This document shows positions 17,867 through 26,080 of a DNA stretch of 64,000 nucleotides, one piece after another. Each line of letters starts with the position of its first letter. The stretch's first letter is position 1. Below the pieces are notes generated by a model. It was not told where the DNA came from. It was given only the letters and a program-made list of their open reading frames with translations, and did not search any database. A program made the translations under genes and the position numbers. The stretch comes from Streptomyces cellulosae (GTDB taxonomy: Bacteria; Actinomycetota; Actinomycetes; Streptomycetales; Streptomycetaceae): positions 124,001-188,000 of the forward strand of contig NZ_JOEV01000011.1 in NCBI RefSeq assembly GCF_000721105.1, read 5' to 3'.

Positions 17867-18795
17867 CGGGCGCCTTCCTGTTCGTCCATGAGCTCCGCGA
17901 TCAGGACCGCGTACCGGCGGACCTCGGCGTCGTTCCACGTGACGAAGACACTGAAGTCGTGAAGGTGCAGCAGCGAGCGCAGCACGGTGGAACGCCGGAC
18001 CAGTGCGTCGGAAGTACGCCCGTAGCCGCGGGTGAAGACCTGGGTCAGTCGATCCCAGTCGGTGTCGGCGCGGTGCAGCCGGGCCGAGAAGAAGCGCAGT
18101 TCGTACAGCTCGGCGATGACCCAGCCGACGTCCCACTGCCAAGGGGCGAAGCCGACGTCCTCTCCGGTGATCAGCCCGTGGGCGCGGTCGTGGGTTTCGG
18201 TGAGGACGAGCAGGCCGAGGCCAGGAGCGCCGTGGGCGATCGTGAGCGGCTTGGCCTCCGGCACCTCGCTCAGCCACCGTTCGAGGCGACTCCAGCGTGC
18301 CTGGCCGAGCAACACCTGCACAGAGCGGTGCAGTTGTTCGGCACGGCCGGCCCGCGGGGCATCGAACCATGAGCGCAGTCTTCGCCACGTGCCGGGAGGA
18401 GCGCAGGCATCGGCTTCCCCCGCCGTCGGCAGGGGTACGGCGTGCAGCTCCCGCAGCAGGCGGCCGAAGCCGTACAGCACGTCTTCCGCGCTCGACATGT
18501 CCGAGGGGCCGCCGGACAGCAGCAGCTCAGCCATGGAGCTGCGTCCGGGCAGGGTGTAGTGCAGTCCGGGTTCGCCGCCGTGTTCGCGCGGAAGTACACA
18601 CCGGACGCCCGGCCCGCGGTCGGTCGGGCCGGATTCCACGGCTGCCAGGGTGTTCATGGCTGTGGGTGGCGGCCCCTGCAACGGCTGGGGGCGAGCGGCG
18701 CCCGGACCTCGGACCCAGGTGAAGCCGCCGTCCTGCGGGTCGGTCAGTATCGTCGTGCGTACCAGTCCGCTCGCGTACTCGGCTACGACGGTCAT
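17863..18795 (-). CDS. kinase-fold (APH-like) protein with degenerate active site, candidate LanX-type partner
   Basis: 310 aa, no signal or TM. The C-terminal part keeps the outline of an aminoglycoside-phosphotransferase fold, but the catalytic HGDxxPGN is replaced by HGAPGLG and the metal-binding Asp region reads GLITGEDVGFAPWQWDVGWV. This suggests a pseudokinase or a changed chemistry. AviCys-type class V clusters often have a second kinase-like or small helper protein next to the kinase and HopA1 proteins. Overlaps both neighbours by 4 nt (ATGA). Role inferred from context. Confidence 0.75.
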   Translation of the reverse strand: MTVVAEYASGLVRTTILTDPQDGGFTWVRGPGAARPQPLQGPPPTAMNTLAAVESGPTDRGPGVRCVLPREHGGEPGLHYTLPGRSSMAELLLSGGPSDMSSAEDVLYGFGRLLRELHAVPLPTAGEADACAPPGTWRRLRSWFDAPRAGRAEQLHRSVQVLLGQARWSRLERWLSEVPEAKPLTIAHGAPGLGLLVLTETHDRAHGLITGEDVGFAPWQWDVGWVIAELYELRFFSARLHRADTDWDRLTQVFTRGYGRTSDALVRRSTVLRSLLHLHDFSVFVTWNDAEVRRYAVLIAELMDEQEGAR

Positions 18796-19412
18796 CCCCG
18801 CTCCTCCTCACTGTGCGCGGCCGCGAACTCCGTGTAACGCTTCTCGATGAGTTCGAGCAGCGTCGGCAGAGCGGCGGCGGTGGTCCGCTCCAGGCGTCCC
18901 GTGGACACGCTGCGCCCGACCTCCGGTTCCGCGACGACCACATTGGGGCGTGCGCGCAGTGCGGCCAGATGAGAGCGGAAGGCGTGGCTCTGGAATCCAC
19001 CCGGCGGGAGCGCCGGAGCGAGGCCGATCGGAACTCCGGTGCACTGCAGTGCCAGCATCACAGGGGTGTCGGCGAGCCCGAGGGCCAGTCGGCTGACGAA
19101 GTGAAAGGTGGCGGGGAAGACCGCCACCGCCTCGGCCCACTCGCTGAGATCCACGTGAGGGGCGGTGGGTTGCGGCTGTGCGGGCCACTCGTCGTGGAAC
19201 AGGGGCTTGCCTCCGATCGCGGTGAGTGCGGCGGGGGCGACGAACGTGGTCGCCTGACGGGTGAGAGCCACTCTCGTCTCGATGTGCGGATAGCTCTCTC
19301 GCAGCCAGCCGAGCCAGCCCGGCAGTGAGGAGACGCCGAGCGCGCCCGTGCCCACCAGGAGCAGGCGGCGGAAGGAGAAGGCGGGGAGTGCCGGGCTGCC
19401 GTGGTTGATCAC
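18792..19412 (-). CDS. HFCD flavoprotein, putative peptidyl-cysteine decarboxylase (LanD type)
   Basis: 206 aa flavoprotein of the homo-oligomeric flavin-containing Cys decarboxylase family. FRRLLLVGTGALGVSSLPGW replaces the usual GSG-hydrophobic start; the middle has AVAVFPATFHFVSRLALGLA, matching the PATANTISKIANGIAD-type flavin motif in altered form, and a later PALPP. LanD enzymes oxidatively decarboxylate a C-terminal Cys to the enethiol used for AviCys or AviMeCys; the precursor here ends in Cys. ATGA overlaps on both sides. Confidence 0.87.
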   Translation of the reverse strand: MINHGSPALPAFSFRRLLLVGTGALGVSSLPGWLGWLRESYPHIETRVALTRQATTFVAPAALTAIGGKPLFHDEWPAQPQPTAPHVDLSEWAEAVAVFPATFHFVSRLALGLADTPVMLALQCTGVPIGLAPALPPGGFQSHAFRSHLAALRARPNVVVAEPEVGRSVSTGRLERTTAAALPTLLELIEKRYTEFAAAHSEEERG

Positions 19413-20374
19413 CGGGAACTCCTCTGTGCTGCGGTGATGGTGGCGAGAGCGTCCAGTGAGGCACGTGTTCCCTCAAGGGTCTGCGTCCCGATCGTGCTGA
19501 GCACCACCTCGTCGGCGCCGGCTTCCCGGTACGCCGTGACGGCACGGAGGATGTCGTCGGCACTGCCCACTGCCGCCGTGCCGCTGTCGATGAGCCGGGC
19601 CGCGGTCTTGGGCAGGTCGTGCGGGTCGACGTCGATTCCGGCGCGGCCCAGCATGTCGGCGTAGTGGGGCGCTTGGAGGTGGGCCTGCGCGGCTGCGAGC
19701 ACGGTTGTCTCGTGGTCGCGGTCTGCGGCGTCGAGTGAGACGTGGACGACGGCCGTCAAGCGAGGCCGGGGGCGGTCCGTGCGCTCCGCACCCCTGGCCA
19801 GCGCGGGGACGATCGACTCGGCGAGGTAGTGCGGGGGCGCGAGCCAGGTGATGGCGACGTCCGCGAGCTCTCCGGCCAGTTCGGCCATCCGAGGTCTGAG
19901 CACGCCCAGCCCCAGCTCGACGGGCGGGGTGTCCATGGGCGGAAGCGCGCCGCCCATGGAGAAGTACGCGCCGACGTGATCGACGGCCTCTCCTGCCAGG
20001 AGGGCTCTGACGATCGTGGCGTACTCGCGCACGGCCGTGAGCGGACTCGTGTATCCCTGTGCGCGCAGTGCCCGGACGAACGGCTCCGGTCCGGTGCCGA
20101 ACCCGGCGACGAACGGCTGTCCTGTCAGAGCGGCGAGGGACCGTGCCTGAAGCGCGGCCTGGAAGGGGTGGCGGAGCGGCATGAGGGTCACGCTGGTGCC
20201 CATGGGGATTCGGGCACCGGCCCCTGCGGCGTGGGCGAGGGCGGCGTGCGGCTCGATCAGGAGCGACTGGCCGGTCCACAGCCGCTCGGCATCTCCTTTC
20301 CGGACCATGTCCGCGAACGGCAGCAGTTGTTTGCCGGAAACAGGCATAAAGGGAAGGAGAATAGATGTGCTCAT
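19409..20374 (-). CDS. LLM-class F420-dependent oxidoreductase, putative dehydroamino-acid reductase
   Basis: 321 aa luciferase-like TIM barrel. Typical segments: GTSVTLMPLRHPFQAALQAR near residue 60, FVAGFGTGPEPFVRALRAQG, and ADEVVLSTIGT at the C-terminus. In the lexapeptide cluster an enzyme of this class (LxmJ) reduces Dha to D-Ala with F420H2; the same role is likely here because the core has Ser/Thr residues beyond the ring. Its start is 123 nt downstream of the precursor stop, behind a strong hairpin. Confidence 0.87.
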   Translation of the reverse strand: MSTSILLPFMPVSGKQLLPFADMVRKGDAERLWTGQSLLIEPHAALAHAAGAGARIPMGTSVTLMPLRHPFQAALQARSLAALTGQPFVAGFGTGPEPFVRALRAQGYTSPLTAVREYATIVRALLAGEAVDHVGAYFSMGGALPPMDTPPVELGLGVLRPRMAELAGELADVAITWLAPPHYLAESIVPALARGAERTDRPRPRLTAVVHVSLDAADRDHETTVLAAAQAHLQAPHYADMLGRAGIDVDPHDLPKTAARLIDSGTAAVGSADDILRAVTAYREAGADEVVLSTIGTQTLEGTRASLDALATITAAQRSSR

Positions 20375-20437
20375 TTCTCGGTGCTGCCCTTCGCATCCTC
20401 TTCGGTCGACCGGTTACCGGTTTTCTGGGCCGGACAG

Positions 20438-20472
20438 CCGTGCGGTCGGCGGGAACACCGCCGACCGCACGG
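20438..20472 (-). terminator. attenuator-type hairpin between precursor and tailoring genes
   Basis: A perfect 15-bp stem (20438-20452 with 20458-20472) around the loop of 5 nt starts 25 nt after the precursor stop codon. No T-run follows. Such hairpins after RiPP precursor genes let the small mRNA accumulate while passing some transcription to the enzymes. Confidence 0.75.
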
Positions 20473-20497
20473 ACACATCACCTCGGTGGGCGCGTGA

Positions 20498-20641
20498 TCA
20501 GCAGCCCCACTTGACGCTGGCGACAATGCTCAGCGAGACGATGGTCTGCGGCGAGGGGGCCTCGTCCGGCGTGACCTCGTCCGCCATCTCGTTGACGTCC
20601 GCGTACGTGTCGAAACCGGCGGCCAGCTCGATGTCGTTCAT
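20498..20641 (-). CDS. RiPP precursor peptide (class V lanthipeptide / AviCys type)
   Basis: 47 codons, ATG at 20641 with GGGAGA 7 nt upstream, TGA at 20498-20500. The leader is acidic (MNDIELAAGFDTYADVNEMA, then DEVTPDEAPSP up to Pro31). The hydrophobic C-terminus is Q32 followed by TIVSLSIVASVKWGC. Ser42 and the terminal Cys47 are spaced S-x4-C, as in thioamitide and class V AviCys rings; Thr33, Ser36 and Ser38 are further dehydration sites. It lies alone under its own promoter between the HopA1-like gene and the oxidoreductase gene. No other small ORF of this kind is in the cluster. Confidence 0.88.
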   Translation of the reverse strand: MNDIELAAGFDTYADVNEMADEVTPDEAPSPQTIVSLSIVASVKWGC

Positions 20642-20730
20642 AGTCGTCTCCCTTGTCTATTGATGGTGTGCAACCAAGCCGGAGAGGAACTTCGCTGGAT
20701 TTCGCAGCGCCTTCCTCGGCGACGCCCAGA

Positions 20731-20760
20731 AAGCTAGTTCGACTCAAATCGGCTGGGCAA
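20731..20760 (-). promoter_or_regulatory. candidate promoter of the precursor gene
   Basis: TTGCCC (20755-20760) and TAGCTT (20731-20736) are spaced by 18 nt on the minus strand in a locally AT-richer stretch, giving a leader of about 80 nt before the precursor ATG. The 158-nt gap after the HopA1-like gene is the largest inside the operon from 22.9 to 15.6 kb, supporting an internal promoter. Confidence 0.45.
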
Positions 20761-20799
20761 GATCTTTCTGTTGAAAGGTTGTTCGGTGGCCGCTTTACA

Positions 20800-21789
20800 T
20801 CAAAAACGTGTGTCGAAAGGGGGCGAGGAAAGGTTCCGCGCCGGCTCGAGGGGGTCGATGCCGGCCTCCAGGAAGGCCTCCCGTACAACCTCCGACCGGT
20901 TCCCGGAACCGTCGGGTCGGGTTGCGTGGCGGACCAGGCCCGTGGCGAGCGCCCGGGACCTGTGCTCTCCGAAGCTGGTGTTGCGCATTCCGGGCCTCGA
21001 ATCGTCAGGCTCCCAGGCCACGGCGATGCCGGGAGCGAGGGCCCGGGCGAAGGGGGAGGTGTCGGCGCCCAGGCCGACGTTCTCCTCCATCGCCGCCACT
21101 ATGGGCGCGAGCACGTGCTGGTCCCCGCTCCCCAGGTAGACCACGATGCCGTCGCGCCGCGGGAGGGCATCGGAGGACGAGATGGCCTTGGCTCGGTACG
21201 GAACGCCGCATTCCTCCAGGCACCGCAGTGTCCTGCCCCACGCCTCAAGGAGGACCTCGGGGGTTCCGGCGTGCAGATACAGCCGCAGTACGGCCTCCTG
21301 ATGGGTCAGCGGCACGGAGCCGTCGACCAGGAAGAAGCCCGGGGAGAGCGACGGGCGGGCCGCGGTGACGAGTACGTCGGCCTCTTGTCCGGGCACTTCC
21401 CCGCCCGCTGTGCCGGTGTCGTCGACGATGCGTTCGCGGGAGATACGGACACGTACCCCTGAGAGGCCGACGACCAGCTCCTGGCCTTCCCCGCTGCTCA
21501 GGACAGGGCCTCGACAGCGAGTGTGCTCATGCGGTACGCCCCGGGCGAGCCCGGCCTCCAGGTCGCGTGCGTCCCACCGGCGTTTCGCCGTCACCGGCTC
21601 CGCCGCCGTCCGGCCGACGTGGACCACCTCGTAGAGTGCGGTGGCGAGTTGAACGGCGAGGGCCCTCGGAGAATCGGCGGTCACCGTCCTCTTCCCCACG
21701 GACGCGGTCAGGCCGTTGAGGCGTATGTCGACGCCGGACAGCACTTCTTCGAGCCGCGCGGACAGGGCGCCCCCGGCGGCCGCCCTCAT
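20800..21789 (-). CDS. HopA1-domain protein, putative lanthipeptide lyase (LanY type)
   Basis: 329 aa, soluble. Carries the C-terminal HopA1 signatures: CGVPYRAKAISSSDALPRRD, then the VVYLGSGDQH segment, SPFARALAPGIAVAWEPDD and SFGEHRSRALATGLVRH. In class V lanthipeptide systems a HopA1-like protein eliminates phosphate from phospho-Ser/Thr after the kinase has acted. The start MRAAAGGALSARLEEVL at 21789 overlaps the kinase stop as ATGA, supporting a functional kinase/lyase pair. A longer upstream reading lacks family similarity. Confidence 0.85.
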   Translation of the reverse strand: MRAAAGGALSARLEEVLSGVDIRLNGLTASVGKRTVTADSPRALAVQLATALYEVVHVGRTAAEPVTAKRRWDARDLEAGLARGVPHEHTRCRGPVLSSGEGQELVVGLSGVRVRISRERIVDDTGTAGGEVPGQEADVLVTAARPSLSPGFFLVDGSVPLTHQEAVLRLYLHAGTPEVLLEAWGRTLRCLEECGVPYRAKAISSSDALPRRDGIVVYLGSGDQHVLAPIVAAMEENVGLGADTSPFARALAPGIAVAWEPDDSRPGMRNTSFGEHRSRALATGLVRHATRPDGSGNRSEVVREAFLEAGIDPLEPARNLSSPPFDTRF

Positions 21790-22877
21790 TTTCGGGCCTC
21801 CGTCAGCCCGAGGGTGGAATGAAAGGCAGCCGGAGTCAGCAGAGCCTTCCGGCCGATGCCCGCCATGGCCCGGGGGAGGGCGGCGAGACGCGGTGCTGTG
21901 CGCGCCCCGGCCAGCAGTCGGTCGAGCAGATGCCATCCGACAAAAGCTGTGACCCGCTCGGCCAGGTGGCTGTCACCGCTCGGCCTGGTGTCGCGGTAGC
22001 CGTTCCAGAGGGCCGTGATGTATGGACGCACCCCTTGGATTCCGTCCGCCAGTTGAGCCAGCATGCGCCCCCGGGACGGAGGCTCCGCCGACTGCCGGTC
22101 GCCGGTGGCCGCATCCAGAAGGGCGCGGTGCAGCAGATCGCCGACCACTCCTCCGATGTCGCGAGCCGCGTCGCCGGGCCGGAACTCCTCGAAGTCGGTG
22201 ACGTACACCGTGCCGTCGGAGACCAGGAATTGGTCGAGCCGCAGATCACAGTGCGCGGCAACCGGGTCGGCCTGCCGCTCCTGGCTCAACAGTCGACGCA
22301 GGGAATCCCCGAGAGCCCCGTCGTTCTGCATGAGGCTCCACGCCTGCAGCTCCGCTGCCGACGACGCTTCGAACAGAGAGACAGGAATGGCCTCAAGCAG
22401 TTCCTCGGAGGGGAGGAGGGGGCTGATCTCCTCCTCATGCGGGAGGTCCTCCACCGGCAGGTTGTGCAGCAGCCCGACCGTTCGTCCCAGGGAGTACGCC
22501 AGGTCGGAAGTGAGCCGTTGCTCGCGTATCAGTTCCGCTGCGGTGCTTGCTTCCTCGACACGGGCGAAGACCAGCACCCCTGCGTCGGGATCGGCGGCGA
22601 GGAGCTGTGGAGACCGCAACTCAGTGGACTTGTCGTTTCTCAGTATCCGGTCAAAGGCGAGGGACTGCCGGACGCGTGCCGCCGATGCCTGACGAGGCCC
22701 CTCAAGTTTCTTGACGAAGAGACGCTTCCCGGTGTCGGTGGTGCCGATCCAGTTCTGATTGCGGCCGGGCAGTGCCCTGACATCCGCCTGCCCGGCGAGA
22801 GACCCAAGCCCCGCGCGGACCAGGAGGTCCTCCACGTCGGCCGACTCATGGAGCGCTTTCGTGATCCCGTCGGTCAC
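21786..22877 (-). CDS. APH-fold Ser/Thr kinase of the RiPP precursor (LanK type)
   Basis: 363 aa phosphotransferase. The nucleotide-binding lysine is in KRLFVKKLEG (about residue 57); the catalytic loop HCDLRLDQFLVSDG (about 213) and metal-binding TDFEEFRPGDAARDIG follow the APH/HSK2 plan and are intact, unlike the second kinase-fold protein at 17863. Expected to phosphorylate precursor Ser/Thr before elimination. ATGA overlap with both neighbours (stop shared with HopA1-like gene, start with membrane protein). Confidence 0.86.
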   Translation of the reverse strand: MTDGITKALHESADVEDLLVRAGLGSLAGQADVRALPGRNQNWIGTTDTGKRLFVKKLEGPRQASAARVRQSLAFDRILRNDKSTELRSPQLLAADPDAGVLVFARVEEASTAAELIREQRLTSDLAYSLGRTVGLLHNLPVEDLPHEEEISPLLPSEELLEAIPVSLFEASSAAELQAWSLMQNDGALGDSLRRLLSQERQADPVAAHCDLRLDQFLVSDGTVYVTDFEEFRPGDAARDIGGVVGDLLHRALLDAATGDRQSAEPPSRGRMLAQLADGIQGVRPYITALWNGYRDTRPSGDSHLAERVTAFVGWHLLDRLLAGARTAPRLAALPRAMAGIGRKALLTPAAFHSTLGLTEARK

Positions 22878-23518
22878 CGCTGCACACCTCTGGTGATCGC
22901 GCCGCTGATCAGCCGGGCTGCGGCGGCCGGTTCGTCAGCGACTGTACGGATGCGCTTGGCCAGCACCGGTTCGCCCTTCCGAAGCTCCACCAGCAGCGGC
23001 TCTCGAAGGTCGATGACCAGGTTGGTGGCACTGCCGACGGTGCACGCCACCGCGTCGTCCTCGTCCGGGACCCTGCGCAGTCCGTGTCCGTGGCTGGAAC
23101 TGTGTGCGACACGCACGGACTCGAGCGCCTCGACCGGGATCGTCAGATCGCGGAACGGGCCCGTGCGCAGGTGTAACTCACTGGCGTCGAGCAGGTGGGG
23201 CGCGCGTGCCGTCATCGCACAGAATCCCAGCGAGAAGACGAGGGAGAACAGGATCCACAGGAGATGGATCACCCGACCAACCGGTGGAACCATGGTGTCG
23301 ACAAGGATCCCGGTCACCAGATCGGTGCCGACGAACGCCCAGACAACCATGCGCACGTCCGACGAATGGGCGATGGGTTGCTGTTCCTCCGAGAGAGGAA
23401 TCGGTTTGCGGGCTGACCAGTTCAACAAGTCACGGAGCAGAGCGGTTGTCCATTGTTTCCCTGTTCTGCGGGGCGCCGGTTTCGCTTCGGCGGGTTCGGG
23501 AGCCGTGGACTCATGCAT
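22874..23518 (-). CDS. PH-like membrane protein of the RiPP cluster
   Basis: 214 aa. A Pro/Ala-rich cytoplasmic N-terminus, two TM helices (about residues 58-77 and 83-103), then a beta-rich domain (LHLRTGPFRDLTIPVEALES ... LRKGEPVLAKRIRTVADEPA) like bacterial PH-type domains. Probably anchors or protects at the membrane; immunity is one possibility. Overlaps the XRE gene by 8 nt and the kinase by 4 nt, so it is part of the same operon. No exact function recognised. Confidence 0.7.
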   Translation of the reverse strand: MHESTAPEPAEAKPAPRRTGKQWTTALLRDLLNWSARKPIPLSEEQQPIAHSSDVRMVVWAFVGTDLVTGILVDTMVPPVGRVIHLLWILFSLVFSLGFCAMTARAPHLLDASELHLRTGPFRDLTIPVEALESVRVAHSSSHGHGLRRVPDEDDAVACTVGSATNLVIDLREPLLVELRKGEPVLAKRIRTVADEPAAAARLISGAITRGVQR

Positions 23519-24068
23519 TTCTCAGGATCCTTCCGAGCCAGAAACCCGATGCGATGTAGGTCCCGGCCACAACAGTGAGCGCTGTAGCTTTCGGCTTGCC
23601 GCTGACCAGCTTGGCGGCGCCGACCATTCCTGCGACTCCGGCGAGTCCCGCGAGGGCAGGGAAAATCAGTCTCCGACGATCCGGAGTTTGTTTGCCGGGC
23701 AGGATGTCCGCGCGGTGGTACGCGTGGCACGGCATCGCATCCAACGGCATGGCCGATTCGGCACGAGCGTCGCGAGCGCGGGGGGCCGGGCTGTCAGCAG
23801 CACGTAACGCGGCTTCAGTTTCCTTCCAGTACCTTCTCCACAGCACGGGGTCGCCCTCGCACGCCCTGACGTAGGCCAGGGTCACCTCAAGGCTGGGCAG
23901 ACTGAGCCCGCGGGCGGCTTCCGACAGCGTTGTCCCCGAGTAGTTGGCGCGGCTGGCCAGTTCGCGATACGAGGGGTTACCCACAGATTTTCGCAGCGCT
24001 CGGAGTTTGTAGGCGAATCCCTGCAGCGGCCCCTGGGTAGGATCTAAGTGCGTCTCCGGTCGTCCCAT
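23511..24068 (-). CDS. XRE-family regulator with C-terminal membrane segments
   Basis: 185 aa. N-terminal HTH (about 18-75; YRELASRANYSGTTLSEAAR) typical of Streptomyces XRE proteins, a charged middle, and two hydrophobic stretches at the C-terminus (FPALAGLAGVAGMVGAAKLV; ALTVVAGTYIASGFWLG). A membrane-tethered regulator may couple cluster expression to envelope state. First gene of the group reading into the precursor and enzymes; GGGGAG-like RBS before ATG. Confidence 0.82.
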   Translation of the reverse strand: MGRPETHLDPTQGPLQGFAYKLRALRKSVGNPSYRELASRANYSGTTLSEAARGLSLPSLEVTLAYVRACEGDPVLWRRYWKETEAALRAADSPAPRARDARAESAMPLDAMPCHAYHRADILPGKQTPDRRRLIFPALAGLAGVAGMVGAAKLVSGKPKATALTVVAGTYIASGFWLGRILRNA

Positions 24069-24149
24069 TTCGGTTAACTCCCCGTTTTGCTTGGCATGGT
24101 TGTGCGAGTTTTAGCAGTGGTCTGCTGGAGGCGGCAGCTGTGATCAGTG

Positions 24150-24782
24150 TCAAATCCAGCCGTGCTCTCGCGCCATGCGTGCCGCCGCATGGCGGTTCTC
24201 CGCCCGGAGCTTGCTCACGGCTGACGACATGTGATTGCGGACTGTTCCCGCCGTCAGTCCGGCGCGCTCGGCGATCTCGGCGATCGAGGAACCGTCCGCC
24301 GCAAGGGCGAGCATGTCGGCTTCGCGGGGGGTCAACGGGCTGTCCCCCGCGCTGATGGCATCGGCCGCGAGTTCGGACGAGATATAGCGCTGGCCGGCGT
24401 GGACAGTCCGGATGATGTCCGCGAGATCACGAGCGGAGACGGTCTTGGGCAGAAACCCACGGACACCGATCTCCAACGCCCGTTTCAAATAGCCTGGCCG
24501 TCCGTGGCTAGTGATGATCATCGTTCGGCAACCGGGGAGTTCGCGGTGGAGTGTCTCGGCGACGGCGAGGCCGTCGAGTCCGGGCATTTGCAGATCCAGG
24601 ACCGCGACATCGGGGTGGAGCGCCCGCGCCATGGCCACGGCTTCTGGCCCTGTCGAAGCCTCGGCCACGACGGTCAGATCCCCCGTGAGCCCCAGCAGAG
24701 CTGCCAGCGCGCCTGTGATGAGCTTCTCATCGTCGGCGAGCAGAACCCGGATCCGGTTGTCGTTCTGGTCATCGTCGGTCAC
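24150..24782 (-). CDS. LuxR-type response regulator (NarL family)
   Basis: 210 aa. Receiver domain with acidic pocket VLLADDEK, phospho-acceptor Asp in DVAVLDLQMPG (about residue 58) and Lys in GFLPKTVSA; C-terminal HTH SPLTPREADMLALAADGSSI ... AGLTAGTVRNHMSSAVSKL. GTG start at 24782 overlaps the kinase stop (GTGA). Partner of the histidine kinase upstream; probably controls the adjacent ABC exporter, as such pairs do in lantibiotic clusters. Confidence 0.92.
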   Translation of the reverse strand: MTDDDQNDNRIRVLLADDEKLITGALAALLGLTGDLTVVAEASTGPEAVAMARALHPDVAVLDLQMPGLDGLAVAETLHRELPGCRTMIITSHGRPGYLKRALEIGVRGFLPKTVSARDLADIIRTVHAGQRYISSELAADAISAGDSPLTPREADMLALAADGSSIAEIAERAGLTAGTVRNHMSSAVSKLRAENRHAAARMAREHGWI

Positions 24783-26011
24783 GACGGCGTCGTCTCCATG
24801 TTCTGGGAGGAGCCAAACGGAAGGCGGACGCACAAAGCGAATCTGCCCTCGCCTTTCAAGCCTGCTTCCATCGAGCCGCCCAGGGCGGCCAGTCGCTCGG
24901 CAAGGCCCACAAGCCCGCCGCCCCTCTTCGTTGTGCTTTCTGGGTCGACACCGTCGTTCTCGATGGTCAGGACGAGCGTCTCGCCTTGGGTGAACAGCGT
25001 GATGGCGCACCACCGCGCCTCGCTGTGCCGCAGCACATTGGTCGTCCCTTCCCTGACGGCCCAGGCCAGCGCCGACTGCAACTCGTCTCCGAGCTCTGTC
25101 CGCCCCTCGATGCGGCAGTCGACACCTGCGGCTCGCAGGACCGATCGGGCTCCTTCGATCTCCGTCCGCAGGTCTGCCATGCGATAGCCCTGTACCACCG
25201 CTCGCACGTCTTCCTGGGATTCCTGGGCGATGCGTTGCACTTCTGCCATCTGAGCGGCGGCGGCCGTGGTCTGGCCCTGCTGGTTCAACTCCATCGCGAG
25301 TTCGCTTTTCAGAGCCATAACCGTCAGATTGCGCCCCAGCACGTCGTGGAGATCCCGTGAGAACCTCAGTCGCTCCTCAGCCACCGCCAGTTGCGCCTGG
25401 ACCTCCCGAGTGCGTCTCAACTCACGCACCACGCCGAGCGTCCAGTCCGAGAACCAGTAAGCACAGCAGAACGCTGCTCCCCCGACGAGCCCTACCCCAC
25501 CGGCTCCGGCGATCACTGCACCCGATGCGCCGAGCAGACTGGCGACGAACGCACTGCATGCCGCGAGGCCGGCGAGCAGAGCCAGAGCATCCCCCAGCGG
25601 CCACGCGATGACCAATGGCCCGACCAGGAACGTGAGCGCGCCGCCGGCAAGCAACTCGGCCGCACCCGCCTCGGGCAGTGAGCCACGCGCATAGAGGGCG
25701 AGTGGTACGACCATCGCCACAAGACTGAAGGCCCCAGCACACGCGACCCGCAGCCGATGCCGCGAACGATGAGACCCGCGACGTGAAAGTCCGGCACGCA
25801 GCAGCTCCGCACACATCACAGTCTGCAGCAGCACCAGTGCTGTCACCGTGAACGCGTAGGGGCAGCTCGTGTCCGTGGTCGACGTCGACACAAGCCAAAT
25901 GATCAGCAGGATCGGTTCCAGCAACGCCAACAGGTACAGCGACAGGTGCGTGTACAGTTCGACCCGTTCCGGGCCTTGCTGATACTCCGTCCCATGGAGA
26001 ATCGGAGGCAT
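24779..26011 (-). CDS. sensor histidine kinase (HisKA_3)
   Basis: 410 aa membrane kinase. About six TM helices in residues 20-190, a dimerisation/H-box FSRDLHDVLGRNLTVMALKS (phospho-His near 228) and an HATPase domain with LAWAVREGTTNVLRHS (N-box) and GGGLVGLAERLAALGG (G-box). ATG at 26011 has a strong GGAGGGGAA; a longer upstream reading lacks one. Cognate regulator follows with GTGA overlap. Signal unknown, perhaps the peptide or envelope stress. Confidence 0.92.
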   Translation of the reverse strand: MPPILHGTEYQQGPERVELYTHLSLYLLALLEPILLIIWLVSTSTTDTSCPYAFTVTALVLLQTVMCAELLRAGLSRRGSHRSRHRLRVACAGAFSLVAMVVPLALYARGSLPEAGAAELLAGGALTFLVGPLVIAWPLGDALALLAGLAACSAFVASLLGASGAVIAGAGGVGLVGGAAFCCAYWFSDWTLGVVRELRRTREVQAQLAVAEERLRFSRDLHDVLGRNLTVMALKSELAMELNQQGQTTAAAAQMAEVQRIAQESQEDVRAVVQGYRMADLRTEIEGARSVLRAAGVDCRIEGRTELGDELQSALAWAVREGTTNVLRHSEARWCAITLFTQGETLVLTIENDGVDPESTTKRGGGLVGLAERLAALGGSMEAGLKGEGRFALCVRLPFGSSQNMETTPS

Positions 26012-26080
26012 GCAGTTCCCCTCCCGCTGCCGAGGGAGTCCTTGGCCTCCATTCAAACATTCGAAGCGGGACCGCGTTGA

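Noticed and set aside
15572..24068. Thioamitide (thioviridamide-like) cluster
   Set aside because: No YcaO or TfuA gene in the region, so thioamide formation is not supported; kinase/HopA1/HFCD alone fit class V or related AviCys peptides.
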